Notes under the pieces: generated by a model
Told to the model about the DNA's origin: nothing
Seen by the model: only the letters and a program-made list of their open reading frames with translations
The model's database searches: none
Shown: positions 17,051 through 26,282 of the stretch, piece by piece
Layout of the letters: every line of letters starts with the position of its first letter
How positions within the stretch are numbered: position 1 is the first letter of the stretch
Made by a program: the position numbers and the translations under genes
Assembly: GCA_029557965.1 (NCBI GenBank)
Contig: JAKQIM010000031.1
Span: 1-64,000 of the forward strand
DNA from: Chloroflexota bacterium
Lineage (GTDB): Bacteria; Chloroflexota; Anaerolineae; Anaerolineales; UBA4823
Reading direction: 5' to 3'
Length of the DNA: 64,000 nt

Positions 17051-17512
17051 TCATGTCACGTCGCGATAGGTCCAATAGCGGTTGGCAAAGAAATTCCAAA
17101 ACATTACGATCACGATCGCAACCGCCAGGGTGATATTATCCGCATACACCCGCGGCTCAAACAGCGGCAGGCTGAACGGCAGGCGCTCAAACAGGTTCTC
17201 CAACACCGGCTCTACGTAGTGCAAGATCGGGATGCGGATCAGCAGGCCAGCCACGCTGACCAGCGTAAATTCCACCAACTGGCGCGCCGCATGCTTAGAA
17301 CGCGAATCGGGATATGTCCAATAGCGATTCCAGGTGAAGTTGCTGATGATCGCACAGATGAACGAGACCGTCCCCGCCAGCGTCAGCGAGGCCTTGGCCA
17401 GGTGCACCAACAGGTTAGCCACCCCAAAATCGACCACTGCCCCCACCACCCCCACCACCGCAAAGCGCAAAAAACGCCCCCGCTCGCGCGGGTTGGTCAA
17501 AATCGAGGTCAT
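17051..17512 (-). CDS. GtrA-family small membrane protein
   Basis: 153 residues taking the ATG at 17512, which overlaps the epimerase stop as ATGA. Four membrane segments are visible ([61 protein letters not shown]). Each half carries the GtrA signature N-x-x-W/R-Y-W-T-Y (NRYWTYPD and NRYWTYRD). GtrA-like proteins are thought to move polyprenyl-phosphate-linked sugars across the membrane. Being coupled to a nucleotide-sugar enzyme fits surface glycan synthesis. Confidence 0.88.
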   Translation of the reverse strand: MTSILTNPRERGRFLRFAVVGVVGAVVDFGVANLLVHLAKASLTLAGTVSFICAIISNFTWNRYWTYPDSRSKHAARQLVEFTLVSVAGLLIRIPILHYVEPVLENLFERLPFSLPLFEPRVYADNITLAVAIVIVMFWNFFANRYWTYRDVT

Positions 17513-18474
17513 ACCGTCTGCAAACCCAGCTTCGAGCGAAAGTATTCGATCGTTCGCTGAAGGCCATCTTCTAACACCACCTGCGGCTGCCAACCCAAGA
17601 TCTGTTGGGCGCGGCTGATATCCGGACGGCGGCGCTGCGGATCGCTGCCCAGGCGCAGGTCAGGCTTGAACTCAATCCCCGCCGGGTTGCCCACCAGGCG
17701 GTTGATCGTCTCAGCAAACTCCAGGATCGTGGTCTCGCGCGGGTTGCCAATGTTCACCGGCATGTGTTCATCAGAATACAGCAGGCGCACGATCCCATCC
17801 ACCAGGTCACTTACATAACAGAAGCTGCGCGTCTGCTGCCCATCGCCATAAACGGTCAGGGGCTCACTGCGCAGAGCCTGCTGCAAAAAGTTCGGCACCA
17901 CGCGGCCGTCGTCCAGGTGCATGCGCGGCCCATAGGTGTTAAAGATGCGCACGACGCGCGTATCGATGCCGTGGAAGCGGTGATAGGCCATTGTCAGCGC
18001 CTCAGCGAAGCGCTTGGCTTCATCGTACACCGAGCGCGCCCCAATCGGGTCCACGTGCCCCCAATAGGCCTCCGTCTGCGGGTGTTCCAGCGGGTCACCG
18101 TAGATCTCGCTGGTCGAGGCCAGCAAGAAGCGCGCCTGGTGTGCCCGCGCCACCCCCAGCGAATTGTGCGTCCCCAGCGCCCCCGCCTTCATCGTTTGGA
18201 TCGGCAGGTTCACATAGCCCAGCGGCGAACCCGGGTTTGGGCTGGCTGGAGAGGCAAAGTGCATCACGGCATCCACTTTGCCCGGCACAAAAATGAAGTC
18301 CGAGACATCGTGCCGGATGAATTCAAACCCCTCCCTGCCCGCCAGGTGGGCCAGGTTTTGCGGGTTGCCGGTAATGAAGTTATCCATCCCAATAACCTGG
18401 TGCCCCTCACCCAAAAGCCGCTCGCACAAATGTGAACCCAAGAATCCGGCCGCGCCGGTAATCAAAATGCGCAT
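17509..18474 (-). CDS. NAD-dependent sugar epimerase, UDP-glucuronate decarboxylase-like
   Basis: 321 residues of the extended SDR family. The NAD-binding GxxGxxG is [12 protein letters not shown] at residues 4-15 and the catalytic YxxxK is [29 protein letters not shown] and [16 protein letters not shown] are typical of UDP-glucuronate decarboxylase (UXS), which makes UDP-xylose from UDP-GlcA. dTDP-glucose 4,6-dehydratase is a less likely alternative. A strong GAGGAG precedes the ATG. It is coupled to the GtrA gene and follows a lipoprotein gene by 25 nt, making a three-gene surface-sugar unit. Confidence 0.88.
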   Translation of the reverse strand: MRILITGAAGFLGSHLCERLLGEGHQVIGMDNFITGNPQNLAHLAGREGFEFIRHDVSDFIFVPGKVDAVMHFASPASPNPGSPLGYVNLPIQTMKAGALGTHNSLGVARAHQARFLLASTSEIYGDPLEHPQTEAYWGHVDPIGARSVYDEAKRFAEALTMAYHRFHGIDTRVVRIFNTYGPRMHLDDGRVVPNFLQQALRSEPLTVYGDGQQTRSFCYVSDLVDGIVRLLYSDEHMPVNIGNPRETTILEFAETINRLVGNPAGIEFKPDLRLGSDPQRRRPDISRAQQILGWQPQVVLEDGLQRTIEYFRSKLGLQTV

Positions 18475-18499
18475 TTCAAACGCTCCTCATACTCGATTT

Positions 18500-20125
18500 T
18501 TATTTCCAATCCACGCTTACCGCCAGGCCGTCTCCGGTGATCTGCTGCGCCTCACCATCGGTCAGGTTCACCATCCAGATATTGCCCTGGTAAAGTAATA
18601 CAATACGATAACCGCCTGCCTCTCCCACCGGCCCCGGCGACCAGACCACCTGCTGTGGGTCCAGCCCTGGCGCCCCTTCATCAGGGAAGAGCACGCGCCG
18701 GTTTGACCCATCCCGGTCCATCACCACCAGCCGGTAACGACTGGTATTGCTCTGCGCCGGAAAGATAGCCTGCAAATAAGCCACCTGGTACACATTCTCT
18801 AACAGCGGGCCGCCCTCATCGCTGCCAACCTGCACGATCGGGTTCTGCAGCGGCGACGGCGATGGATATGCGAACATGCCCACGTCTGAAACCAACCTCA
18901 GCGGCGCCCCCCCTTCCAGCGGAATCGCCAGCAGGTCAAAGCGCGTCGATTGCTCTGGCGCGGCCGAGCCCGCAGGCGCTACGTGATCAACGGTATAGAT
19001 CACCCGGTTGTCCGGCGCCCAGGTCACCCCTGGCACCCAGGCCCAATCGCTCCCCGTTTGGAATGGGATTAGGTCATACAGCGGCGTCAGCGCTTCCGCG
19101 CGGGTGTCAAACAGGCCCACCCCATCCGGCCTGGCATAAGCCAGCCGGATGCCATCGTTCGACCAGGTGAAATCCATCCCCCACCACCCATACACCCCGC
19201 CCGAATTGGCCTCCAGCCTCTCCATCACCGGCATCAGGTAGCCCGTCTCGCGCACCCCCACCGTATACAGGTCATTATTCGCCTGCCAACCGGGGGCCGT
19301 GCTGCGCTGTTCCACCGTCGAATATGCCACCATGCTCAGGCCCGGCGCCCAACCCGCAAAATGAACGATGTTGGCCGCCTGCAAGTCAACCAACTGCCCG
19401 TCATCCTGGTCCAACAGCACCGTCCACAGCGTATTGATCGTGGTTTCTGCCTCGCCGCGCCGGGTAAACAACAGCCATTTGCCATCCTGCGAAAGCTCAA
19501 ACACCTGTCCATCCAGGTCGCCGGTGGTCACCACCGGGCGGCGGTTGCCCGTGCTCACTTCCATCACCCAGGCATTGCCCGCCGAAAGATACGCCATCCG
19601 CCCTGGGATTGGCTGGGAAGCAAAAGGCGTCTGGCTGCCTAACATCACAATCTCTGGCACCGGCTCGCGCACCACCACCGTGCTCACCGCACTGACCGAT
19701 ACTTCCACCTCGTTCTCATACACCCGCCGATAGGTCACCTCTTGCAGGCCTTCTACCCCCGGCTGGCTCAGGCGCGTCTCACCCGCCGGCAGCGACTCGT
19801 TACGCAGGGTTTGGTGCTCAAAGGCAATCACCACTTGTTCGATGTAGAATTCCTCCCGCACCCGCACCACCTTCACCTGCGAGCCATCCAATAACACCGT
19901 ATAATCCGGTGGATCGCTGTGGTCCAGCGCATTCATCGTCACCCCGGCCGCAGTCAGTGCATCCAGCACCGTGCTGCCCGCCGGGATGCGCACCTGGTAC
20001 TGCTTACCGTCGGCGCTGATGTCCACCGTCATCTCACCCTGGCTGACCTGCGGCGGCGTACAGCCCGCCAAAAGGGCCAGCAAAAGGGCCAGTAAAGGGA
20101 AGCGGCTCCAATGGTATAATCGCAC
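18500..20125 (-). CDS. Lipoprotein with Ubl/DUF348-like, G5 and TolB-type propeller regions
   Basis: 541 residues from a GTG with GGGAG 6 nt upstream. The signal peptide ends in the lipobox LLAGC (Cys22). Residues about 32-110 resemble the DUF348 fold (GKQYQVRIPAGSTVLDALTAAGV). About 110-165 resemble a G5 domain (REEFYIEQVVIAFEHQTLRNESLP... VYENEVEVS). The rest is beta-propeller: PD40-like blades such as LSQDGKWLLFTRR, FTWSNDGIRLAYARPD and VTWAPDNRVIYTV. G5 domains often bind wall sugars. The protein is probably surface-anchored and senses or binds a polymer. It lies upstream of the epimerase and GtrA genes. Confidence 0.82.
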   Translation of the reverse strand: MRLYHWSRFPLLALLLALLAGCTPPQVSQGEMTVDISADGKQYQVRIPAGSTVLDALTAAGVTMNALDHSDPPDYTVLLDGSQVKVVRVREEFYIEQVVIAFEHQTLRNESLPAGETRLSQPGVEGLQEVTYRRVYENEVEVSVSAVSTVVVREPVPEIVMLGSQTPFASQPIPGRMAYLSAGNAWVMEVSTGNRRPVVTTGDLDGQVFELSQDGKWLLFTRRGEAETTINTLWTVLLDQDDGQLVDLQAANIVHFAGWAPGLSMVAYSTVEQRSTAPGWQANNDLYTVGVRETGYLMPVMERLEANSGGVYGWWGMDFTWSNDGIRLAYARPDGVGLFDTRAEALTPLYDLIPFQTGSDWAWVPGVTWAPDNRVIYTVDHVAPAGSAAPEQSTRFDLLAIPLEGGAPLRLVSDVGMFAYPSPSPLQNPIVQVGSDEGGPLLENVYQVAYLQAIFPAQSNTSRYRLVVMDRDGSNRRVLFPDEGAPGLDPQQVVWSPGPVGEAGGYRIVLLYQGNIWMVNLTDGEAQQITGDGLAVSVDWK

Positions 20126-20183
20126 AGGTTACTCCCAATCTTCAAACAGAAAATAGATCCCACAAATACCGCCCAATTATAGC

Positions 20184-20768
20184 ATGTCAGACCAACCAAT
20201 CCCAGAACTCGACCCCCTCCTCCTGGCCCGCCTGGAAGCCCTTCTTTTTGTGGCCCCCGGTGCCGTGGCCGTCAACCAGCTTGCCACCGCCCTCGAGCTG
20301 CCCCTGCGCGACATTGAACAGGGCCTCTCTGCCCTTGAAATGCTGCTCAACCGGCCCGAGAACGTGCGCGGCCTGCGCTTGCAGCGCCATTATGGCCGCG
20401 TCCAGCTCACCTCTGCCCCCGAGATGGCCCCCCTGGTGGAGCGCTTCTTAGGCCTGGATGCCTCCAGCCGCCTCAGTCGCGCCGCCCTTGAAGCCCTCGC
20501 CATCATCGCCTACCAGCAGCCCGTCACCCGCCCCGAGATCGACTCCATTCGCGGCGTCAGCAGCGACGGCGTGCTCAAGAGCCTGCTCAGCAAAGGCCTG
20601 GTGCAAGAAGTGGGCCGAGCGGAGCGCCCCGGACGCCCCATCCTCTACAGCACCACCACCGACTTCTTACAGCACTTCGGCCTCAATGCCCTCTCTGAGC
20701 TGCCCCCCCTGGCCCTTGAAACCGCCCCCGAAGCCCAGCCTACCGCCGCCGAAATTTTGAAAGGATAA
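20184..20768 (+). CDS. scpB: Segregation and condensation protein ScpB
   Basis: 194 residues with the tandem winged-helix pattern of ScpB: LLARLEALLFVAPGAVAVNQLATAL, LSRAALEALAIIAYQQPVTRPEID and IRGVSSDGVLKSLLSKGLVQEVG. ScpB is the kleisin-associated subunit of the SMC-ScpAB condensin that compacts the chromosome. ScpA is not adjacent in this window. The start ATG at 20184 has no SD, and a weak TATAGC/AATTAT lies directly before it. It is followed after 8 nt by a GH3 gene, an unusual but apparently co-transcribed pair. Confidence 0.92.
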   Translation: MSDQPIPELDPLLLARLEALLFVAPGAVAVNQLATALELPLRDIEQGLSALEMLLNRPENVRGLRLQRHYGRVQLTSAPEMAPLVERFLGLDASSRLSRAALEALAIIAYQQPVTRPEIDSIRGVSSDGVLKSLLSKGLVQEVGRAERPGRPILYSTTTDFLQHFGLNALSELPPLALETAPEAQPTAAEILKG

Positions 20769-20776
20769 CCCCCAAT

Positions 20777-23464
20777 ATGGATGCACAGATTGCGCAACTG
20801 CTCGCCGAGCTCACCGTCGAAGAAAAAGCCAGCCTCCTGGCTGGTGCCGACCTGTGGTACACCATCCCCATTCCTCGCCTGGGCATCCCCGCTTTCAAGG
20901 TCACCGATGGCCCCAACGGCGCCCGCGGCAGCGAAGGCAGCATGGCCCCTCGTTCGGCCTGCTTCCCCATCGGCACCGCCCTCGCCGCCACCTGGAACCC
21001 TGCCCTTGTCGAGCAGGTAGGCCAGGCCCTGGGCCAAGAGACCCAGGCCAAGGGCGCCCATATCCTCCTGGCCCCCACCGTCAACCTTCACCGCACCCCC
21101 CTCGCCGGGCGCAACTTCGAATGCTATTCCGAAGACCCCCTCCTCACTGCCCGCATGGCCACCGCCTACATTAAAGGTGTCCAGAGCCAGGGCGTGGGCG
21201 CTTGCATCAAACACTTCGTCTGCAACGATGCCGAATTCGAGCGCCGCTCCCTCAGCTCTGATGTCCGTGAGCGCCCCCTGCGCGAGCTGTACCTGCGCCC
21301 CTTCCAAATCGCCATCCGCGAGGCTCAGCCCTGGGCGGTCATGTCGGCCTACAACAAACTCAACGGCACCTGGTGCAGCGAAAACAAACGCCTCCTGCGC
21401 GACATCCTCAAAGGCGAATGGGGCTTCGATGGCCTGGTTATGTCTGACTGGATCGGCACTTACACCCCTGCCGCTGCTTGCAACGGCCTGGATCTCGAAA
21501 TGCCCGGCCCCGCTCGCTGGATGGGCCAGCATGTGCTCGATGCCCTCCAGTCTGGCCGCCTGACCATGGAACAACTGGATGATTCCGTTGCCCGCATCCT
21601 CCTCACCCTGCAACGCGCCGGGGTCTTCGAACACCCCCAGCCCCAGCCTGAGCAGTCCATCGACCGCCCCGAGCACCGCCGCCTGGCCCGCCAGGCAGCC
21701 GCCGAGGCCATCGTCTTGCTCAAGAACGACTCCGTTCTCCCCCTCGACCCTGCCCGCCTGCGCTCTGTCGCCGTCATCGGCGCCCTGGCCCGCCAGCCCT
21801 CCATCATGGGCGGCGGCAGCTCTGAAGTCACCCCCCATTACGTCATCAGCCCCCTGCAGGCCATCCAAGAGCAGCTCGGCCCCCAGGTTGCCGTCCAATA
21901 CAGCCCCGGCTGTGCCATTCACCGCAACCCGCCCCTGCTGGATATGAGTTGGCTGAGCGGCGCCGCCCAACCCGGCGGGCTTGATATCGAAATCTTTGCC
22001 ACGCCCGATTTCTCTGGCCCACCCGCCGCCCGCCTCTTCACCGACCGGGCCAACATCACCTTCTCTGACAGCATGCTTGCCGCGGTTGACCCCACCCGCT
22101 TCTCGGCCCGCCTCAGCGCCACCCTCAGCGTGCCCCAATCCGGCGCCTACGACTTCCAGTTGTACGGCAGCGACCGCCTGCGCCTGCTCCTCGATGGCCA
22201 GCCCGCTTTCGAGCTGGAAGAGAAGAGCCTGCTCGATCCCCACCACCGCAAGGGAGAAAGGCCCGCCTCCCAGGTCGAGCTCCAGGCCGGCCGGCCCTAC
22301 GCCCTCCAAATCGAATACATCTGGGAAGGCACCAGCCCCTGGCGCGGTCTGCGCATTGGCTGCCTGCCGCCCCAGCCCGCCGACCCCCTGGGCGATGCCG
22401 CCGCCCTCGCCGCCCAATGCGACCTGGCCATCGTCTTCGCCGGCCTCACCGCCGAATGGGAATCTGAAGGCTTTGACCGCGCTGACCTGTCGCTTCCCGG
22501 CCAGCAGGCCCAGCTCATCGCCCGCGTTGCCGCTGCCAACCCCCGCACCATCGTGGTCCTCAACTGCGGTTCGCCCGTCGAAATGCCCTGGCTGGACCAG
22601 GTTGCCGGCCTGCTCATGGCCTGGTACCCCGGCCAAGAAGCCGGGCACGCCGTGGCGGATGTCCTCTTTGGCCAGGTCAACCCCTCTGGCCGCCTGCCTA
22701 CCACCTTCCCCCGCCGCCTCCAAGATACTCCCTCTTTCACCAACTTCCCCGGCGAGAACGGCGCCGTGCTCTACGGCGAGGGGCTCTTCATTGGCTACCG
22801 CCATTACGACGCCCGCGATATCCAGCCCCTCTTCCCCTTTGGCTTTGGCCTCTCATACACCAGCTTTGCCTACCACAGCCTCTTGCTCAACAAAGCCTGC
22901 TACGCCCCCAGCGAAGCCCTGCACCTGGCCATTGAGCTTTCAAACACCGGCGCCCACCCCGGCCACGAGGTGGTCCAGGTTTACCTGCGCCCGCTCAACC
23001 CTCGCCTCCAGCGCCCACCCAAAGAGCTCAAGGCCTTCACCAAGGTCTTCCTCCAGCCCGGTGAGCGCCGCTGTGTCGAGTTGGACCTGGAATGCGCCGC
23101 CCTGGCCTGCTACGATGATGCCCGCCAGGCCTGGGTCACCGAGCCTGGCAGCTACGAGGTGCTGGTGGGCGCTTCCTCGCGCCACATTCACCTGCAGGCC
23201 GCCTTCGAGCTGGAAGCCGGTGAGCTGCTCTCAGACGGCCAACCCGCCCGCAAGGCCCTGCTCAGCACCACATCTCCCATCCAAAGCCTGCTCGATAATC
23301 CCGCTGCCCTTGAGGTGCTCAAAAAGCACATCCCCCAGGCCCTGGCCGCCCCCGAGCTTTCGATGGCTATGGCCATGTCGCTCGAACAAGTGGCCCCCTT
23401 CACCCAGGGCCTGCTGAACGAAGAAGTATTGGCCAAGATCAACGAGGACCTGAAAAAACTATGA
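20777..23464 (+). CDS. Glycoside hydrolase family 3 beta-glucosidase with PA14 insertion
   Basis: 895 residues. The GH3 N-terminal barrel shows KHFVCNDAEFERR and the nucleophile motif GLVMSDW (Asp224). A GH3 C-terminal alpha/beta domain is split by a PA14 domain (about 400-530, FSARLSATLSVPQSGAYDFQ), the arrangement of Kluyveromyces-type beta-glucosidases. A fibronectin-like domain follows (YGEGLFIGYRHYD... FPFGFGLSYTSF). No signal peptide is present, so it is probably cytosolic, hydrolysing imported oligo-beta-glucosides. An extra helical tail (about 810-895) follows. AAAGGATAA serves as SD. The next gene's ATG overlaps its stop. Confidence 0.93.
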   Translation: MDAQIAQLLAELTVEEKASLLAGADLWYTIPIPRLGIPAFKVTDGPNGARGSEGSMAPRSACFPIGTALAATWNPALVEQVGQALGQETQAKGAHILLAPTVNLHRTPLAGRNFECYSEDPLLTARMATAYIKGVQSQGVGACIKHFVCNDAEFERRSLSSDVRERPLRELYLRPFQIAIREAQPWAVMSAYNKLNGTWCSENKRLLRDILKGEWGFDGLVMSDWIGTYTPAAACNGLDLEMPGPARWMGQHVLDALQSGRLTMEQLDDSVARILLTLQRAGVFEHPQPQPEQSIDRPEHRRLARQAAAEAIVLLKNDSVLPLDPARLRSVAVIGALARQPSIMGGGSSEVTPHYVISPLQAIQEQLGPQVAVQYSPGCAIHRNPPLLDMSWLSGAAQPGGLDIEIFATPDFSGPPAARLFTDRANITFSDSMLAAVDPTRFSARLSATLSVPQSGAYDFQLYGSDRLRLLLDGQPAFELEEKSLLDPHHRKGERPASQVELQAGRPYALQIEYIWEGTSPWRGLRIGCLPPQPADPLGDAAALAAQCDLAIVFAGLTAEWESEGFDRADLSLPGQQAQLIARVAAANPRTIVVLNCGSPVEMPWLDQVAGLLMAWYPGQEAGHAVADVLFGQVNPSGRLPTTFPRRLQDTPSFTNFPGENGAVLYGEGLFIGYRHYDARDIQPLFPFGFGLSYTSFAYHSLLLNKACYAPSEALHLAIELSNTGAHPGHEVVQVYLRPLNPRLQRPPKELKAFTKVFLQPGERRCVELDLECAALACYDDARQAWVTEPGSYEVLVGASSRHIHLQAAFELEAGELLSDGQPARKALLSTTSPIQSLLDNPAALEVLKKHIPQALAAPELSMAMAMSLEQVAPFTQGLLNEEVLAKINEDLKKL

Positions 23465-24417
23465 CCTTTGACGAGCTTGTTGCCGCCATCACCCAGCACT
23501 TCCAAAACGGCGATTATGCCCAGGCCTTGGCCCTGGCAGATGAACACGCCGCCAACTTTCCCCAGCATGCCGCCCACATCGCCTACTTGCAAATGTGCCT
23601 CGCTGCCCGCCTGGAACAGCGCCCGCGTGTCTTTGCCTTGCTCCAGGCCATGCACCAGCAGGGCATCTGGTACTCGCCAGAAGTCTTGCACAACAGCCCC
23701 TCGTTCAAAGCCTTGCAAGGCGATCCTGAGTTCGAAGCCCTGATCGAGTCATCCCGGGCCCTGCAAGCTGAAGAGGCCAAAGCCGCTCCCGCCATCCTTG
23801 TCACCTACCCCCAGGGCAAGTGCCAGAGCGCCGACGAAACCTGCCCCCTCATCGTCGCCCTGCACGCCAACGGCGAATCGCCCGAAAGCGCCCTCGCCGG
23901 CTGGCACACCGCCGCCCAAGAAGGCTGGCTGGTAGCCGCCCCCCGCTCTTCTCACACCCTGTGGGCTGGCGGCGGCAACATGTGGTTCGACCACCAAGAA
24001 TCTGCCGCCGAGATCATCACCCAGCTCGAACACCTGGCTGAGAATTACTGGGTCGAGGGCGAGGGCATGATCTTGGGCGGCTTTTCGATGGGCGCCGAGG
24101 TAGCTCTGTGGATGGCCCTCAAGGGCCTTCTCCCCGCCCACGGCTTCATCCTCCTCGGCCCCGGCGGCCCGCTCATGGATGAGCCCGACCACTGGCTGCC
24201 CCTCATCCAAGAAGCCGCCGACCGCGAGCTGCGCGGCTTCATCATCTTCAGCCAGGACGATCCCACCATCCCCCATGATGGCATCCGCCAGACTGCCGCC
24301 CTGCTCAACGAAAACGGCATTCCCACCCACGTCGAGGTCCTCCACGGCCTGGCCCACGAATATCCCCCCGATTTCGAGCGCCTGCTGCGGGTGGCCCTTG
24401 ACTATATTGGCGAGTGA
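23461..24417 (+). CDS. Alpha/beta-hydrolase esterase with N-terminal helical repeat region
   Basis: 318 residues, ATGA-coupled to the GH3 gene. Residues about 1-90 are TPR-like helices (FQNGDYAQALALADEHAANF). Residues about 100-318 form an alpha/beta hydrolase of the phospholipase/carboxylesterase type: the nucleophile elbow GGFSMGAEV, an acid in FSQDDPTIPHDGI and a catalytic His in GLAHEYPPDF. No signal peptide is present. Together with the beta-glucosidase it suggests deacylation of sugar esters or glycosides, but the substrate is not shown by the sequence. Confidence 0.82.
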   Translation: MTFDELVAAITQHFQNGDYAQALALADEHAANFPQHAAHIAYLQMCLAARLEQRPRVFALLQAMHQQGIWYSPEVLHNSPSFKALQGDPEFEALIESSRALQAEEAKAAPAILVTYPQGKCQSADETCPLIVALHANGESPESALAGWHTAAQEGWLVAAPRSSHTLWAGGGNMWFDHQESAAEIITQLEHLAENYWVEGEGMILGGFSMGAEVALWMALKGLLPAHGFILLGPGGPLMDEPDHWLPLIQEAADRELRGFIIFSQDDPTIPHDGIRQTAALLNENGIPTHVEVLHGLAHEYPPDFERLLRVALDYIGE

Positions 24418-24423
24418 TTGACT

Positions 24424-24469
24424 TAAACGAAAAGAGAGCGTTGCTCTGGCAGCGCTCTCTTTTCGTTTA
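24424..24469. terminator. Symmetric hairpin between convergent genes
   Basis: A perfect 17-bp stem: TAAACGAAAAGAGAGCG pairs with its complement at 24453-24469. A/T tracts at the outer ends serve both directions. It lies between the esterase and the HAAS-domain gene. Confidence 0.8.
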
Positions 24470-24473
24470 CAGA

Positions 24474-25520
24474 TCACTTACGCAACAAACGCCACACTGT
24501 CTTCGCAATCTCCACCCCGCTCAAGATGATCACCACGATCAGCACCCAGCGCAGCATCTGGCTCAACAGGTTCATCACCACTTCCACCGTCTCAGCCGTG
24601 AACCCGCCGCTGTCAATCAACATCTGCGCATCCAGCGCCAACAGGCTCGGCCCCACCAGCATTGCCACCACAATGCCAATCCTCAGCACATGGATGCCGA
24701 TATTGAGCCAGCGCGTTGCCGGTGTCCAGGCCCGCTTGCGCAGCAGCACCAGGTTCAACCCAATCTCAGCCAAGATCGCCACGTTCATCAGCGGCACAAA
24801 GCGGAAGAACTGCTCTGTCAGGGCTGGCAGCATCACCCAACCATTCTGATCGGCAAAACCCAACACCCAGCCCCCCTCGGCGTTGTAACCGGCCCCCAGG
24901 TAGCGGGCATACAGGTTCAAAAAGGCCAACAACAGCAGGCCGATCACGATCTCAAACACCGGCTCTCCAAAGCCCACCTGGTCAGGCCCTTCCACCTTCT
25001 CCAGCGTGTGCGGATCCCAGGTCTTCTCATCCTTCTGCTCTACCCTTGGCAGGGTGCGCTCTAAGATGGCAAAGATCAGGGCCAGCGTGCCAAACACCTG
25101 GATCACCGAGGTCCCCAACCCCAAAATCGCCTCCCAACCTATCTCCAGCATTTTCACCAGCCCACCGGCCGCATACCCCGGCTGGCCAAGCTGGCCCAAG
25201 CGGATGCCCATCCCGATCAAGGCCAGCACCGCAATGATGGGCAGCACGATCTTTGCCACCTGCAAAAAGGCCGGGTACAGCTTGGGCCCCACCAGGTAAT
25301 TGACCGCCCCATAATTGGCCGCCACCTGATCCGGCGCGCCGAATTCCTTCAGCACCGCCACCTTCATCGCATCATCCACCGCCTGCCCGCTCTCGCGGCT
25401 GCGGTCTTCCAGCGCATCCTCCAGCAGCGAGCGGATCTCCTTCTGCACATCCTCCCGCCCCTGGCTCGGCAGTTGCCGCCCCACCTCGATAATATAGGCC
25501 TCAATTAGATCTTTCATCAT
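24474..25520 (-). CDS. HAAS-domain membrane protein, PadR-linked
   Basis: 348 residues taking ATG 25520 with GGGAG upstream; a TTG at 25532 is the alternative. The N-terminus (LIEAYIIEVGRQLPSQGREDVQKEIRSLLEDALEDR) is a HAAS/DUF1700-type helical domain. It is followed by about five to six membrane spans (IVLPIIAVLALIGMGI, LIFAILERTL, IVIGLLLLAFLNLY, VAMLVGPSLL, WVLIVVIILSGV). HAAS proteins are typically encoded next to PadR regulators and are thought to sense membrane or ligand signals. That is the case here, with padR 144 bp upstream on the same strand. Confidence 0.8.
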   Translation of the reverse strand: MMKDLIEAYIIEVGRQLPSQGREDVQKEIRSLLEDALEDRSRESGQAVDDAMKVAVLKEFGAPDQVAANYGAVNYLVGPKLYPAFLQVAKIVLPIIAVLALIGMGIRLGQLGQPGYAAGGLVKMLEIGWEAILGLGTSVIQVFGTLALIFAILERTLPRVEQKDEKTWDPHTLEKVEGPDQVGFGEPVFEIVIGLLLLAFLNLYARYLGAGYNAEGGWVLGFADQNGWVMLPALTEQFFRFVPLMNVAILAEIGLNLVLLRKRAWTPATRWLNIGIHVLRIGIVVAMLVGPSLLALDAQMLIDSGGFTAETVEVVMNLLSQMLRWVLIVVIILSGVEIAKTVWRLLRK

Positions 25521-25664
25521 CCACACTCCCAATGTCCATCCGTTAGGTTTTGCCTTATCGCACGCTTAGCGATTAGCGCTTCGCTCTTTCTTTCCTTCGC
25601 GCCCTTGCGTTAAACCTTTGCTCTTGCGCTCTGTGATCCCCGCCTCTCGGCGGTGAATCACCCT

Positions 25665-25997
25665 TCATTTCGACAGCACTTTTCCCATCATCCCCACAAT
25701 TCCTCCCCACTCTGCCTTCAGCCCTGGTAGGGCCTCTCGCCCCGCCTGGCTGATCACATAATACCGCCGCGGCCTCCCTTCCTCGATGCGCCAGCTCGAA
25801 GCCAGCAGCCCCTGCCCCTCCAGCCGCCTCAGCAGCGGGTACAGAGTCCCCTGCTCCACCTCCAGCCCGCATTCAGACAGCCGCTTCATCAGCGAGTAAC
25901 CGTACTGCTCTTCATCCAGCAGGCTCAACGCCGCCAGCACGATCACCCCGCGCCGCAGCTCTAAGATCACATTCTCAATCGCATCACTGTTTGTCAT
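25665..25997 (-). CDS. PadR-family transcriptional regulator (short type)
   Basis: 110 residues, the PadR winged helix: RRGVIVLAALSLLDEEQYGYSLMKRL, then GTLYPLLRRLEGQGLL and RPRRYYVISQAGREAL. The short form dimerises through its C-terminal helix. It sits downstream of an almost ideal promoter whose spacer is a perfect dyad, so negative autoregulation is likely. The HAAS membrane protein downstream is the expected functional partner. Confidence 0.92.
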   Translation of the reverse strand: MTNSDAIENVILELRRGVIVLAALSLLDEEQYGYSLMKRLSECGLEVEQGTLYPLLRRLEGQGLLASSWRIEEGRPRRYYVISQAGREALPGLKAEWGGIVGMMGKVLSK

Positions 25998-26014
25998 ATC
26001 TCACCATTGATTAC

Positions 26015-26043
26015 ATTATACTGTGTTTCACACAGTATGTCAA
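26015..26043 (-). promoter_or_regulatory. Consensus promoter with dyad operator in its spacer, upstream of padR
   Basis: On the minus strand TTGACA (26043-26038) and TATAAT (26020-26015) are separated by exactly 17 bp. The dyad at 26018-26038, ATACTGTGT-n3-ACACAGTAT, fills the spacer. A bound dimer would block RNA polymerase. Confidence 0.85.
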
Positions 26044-26155
26044 CCCCCAATCGACATAAGACATAACACATCCCGAATTTTAATCTTCGGCTGTGTTATG
26101 CACAAAACCACCCCCACCCCTGCCCCTCCCCCGCCAAGCGGGTGAGGGGATGTGA

Positions 26156-26207
26156 CCGAAAACGAAGATGATGCGGGCCTTTGGCCCCGCATCATCTTCG
26201 TTTTCGG
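26156..26207. terminator. 22-bp perfect inverted repeat after crtI
   Basis: Two 22-base arms (26156-26177 and 26186-26207) pair perfectly around an 8-nt loop, with a TTTT/AAAA tract in the arms. It lies past the end of the leftward crtI gene and before the padR promoter. The rest of 26044-26282 shows no gene. Confidence 0.75.
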
Positions 26208-26282
26208 GATTTTGGGGATAGGAGAAAGGGAGCACCAAGCATGATGCACTCCTGAAAGATTAAATCAGGGGGGCATCATGTC

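Noticed and set aside
20645-22804. 719-residue minus-strand open frame
   Set aside because: Lies opposite scpB and the GH3 gene; the composition is a codon-mirror artefact, with no recognisable domain.
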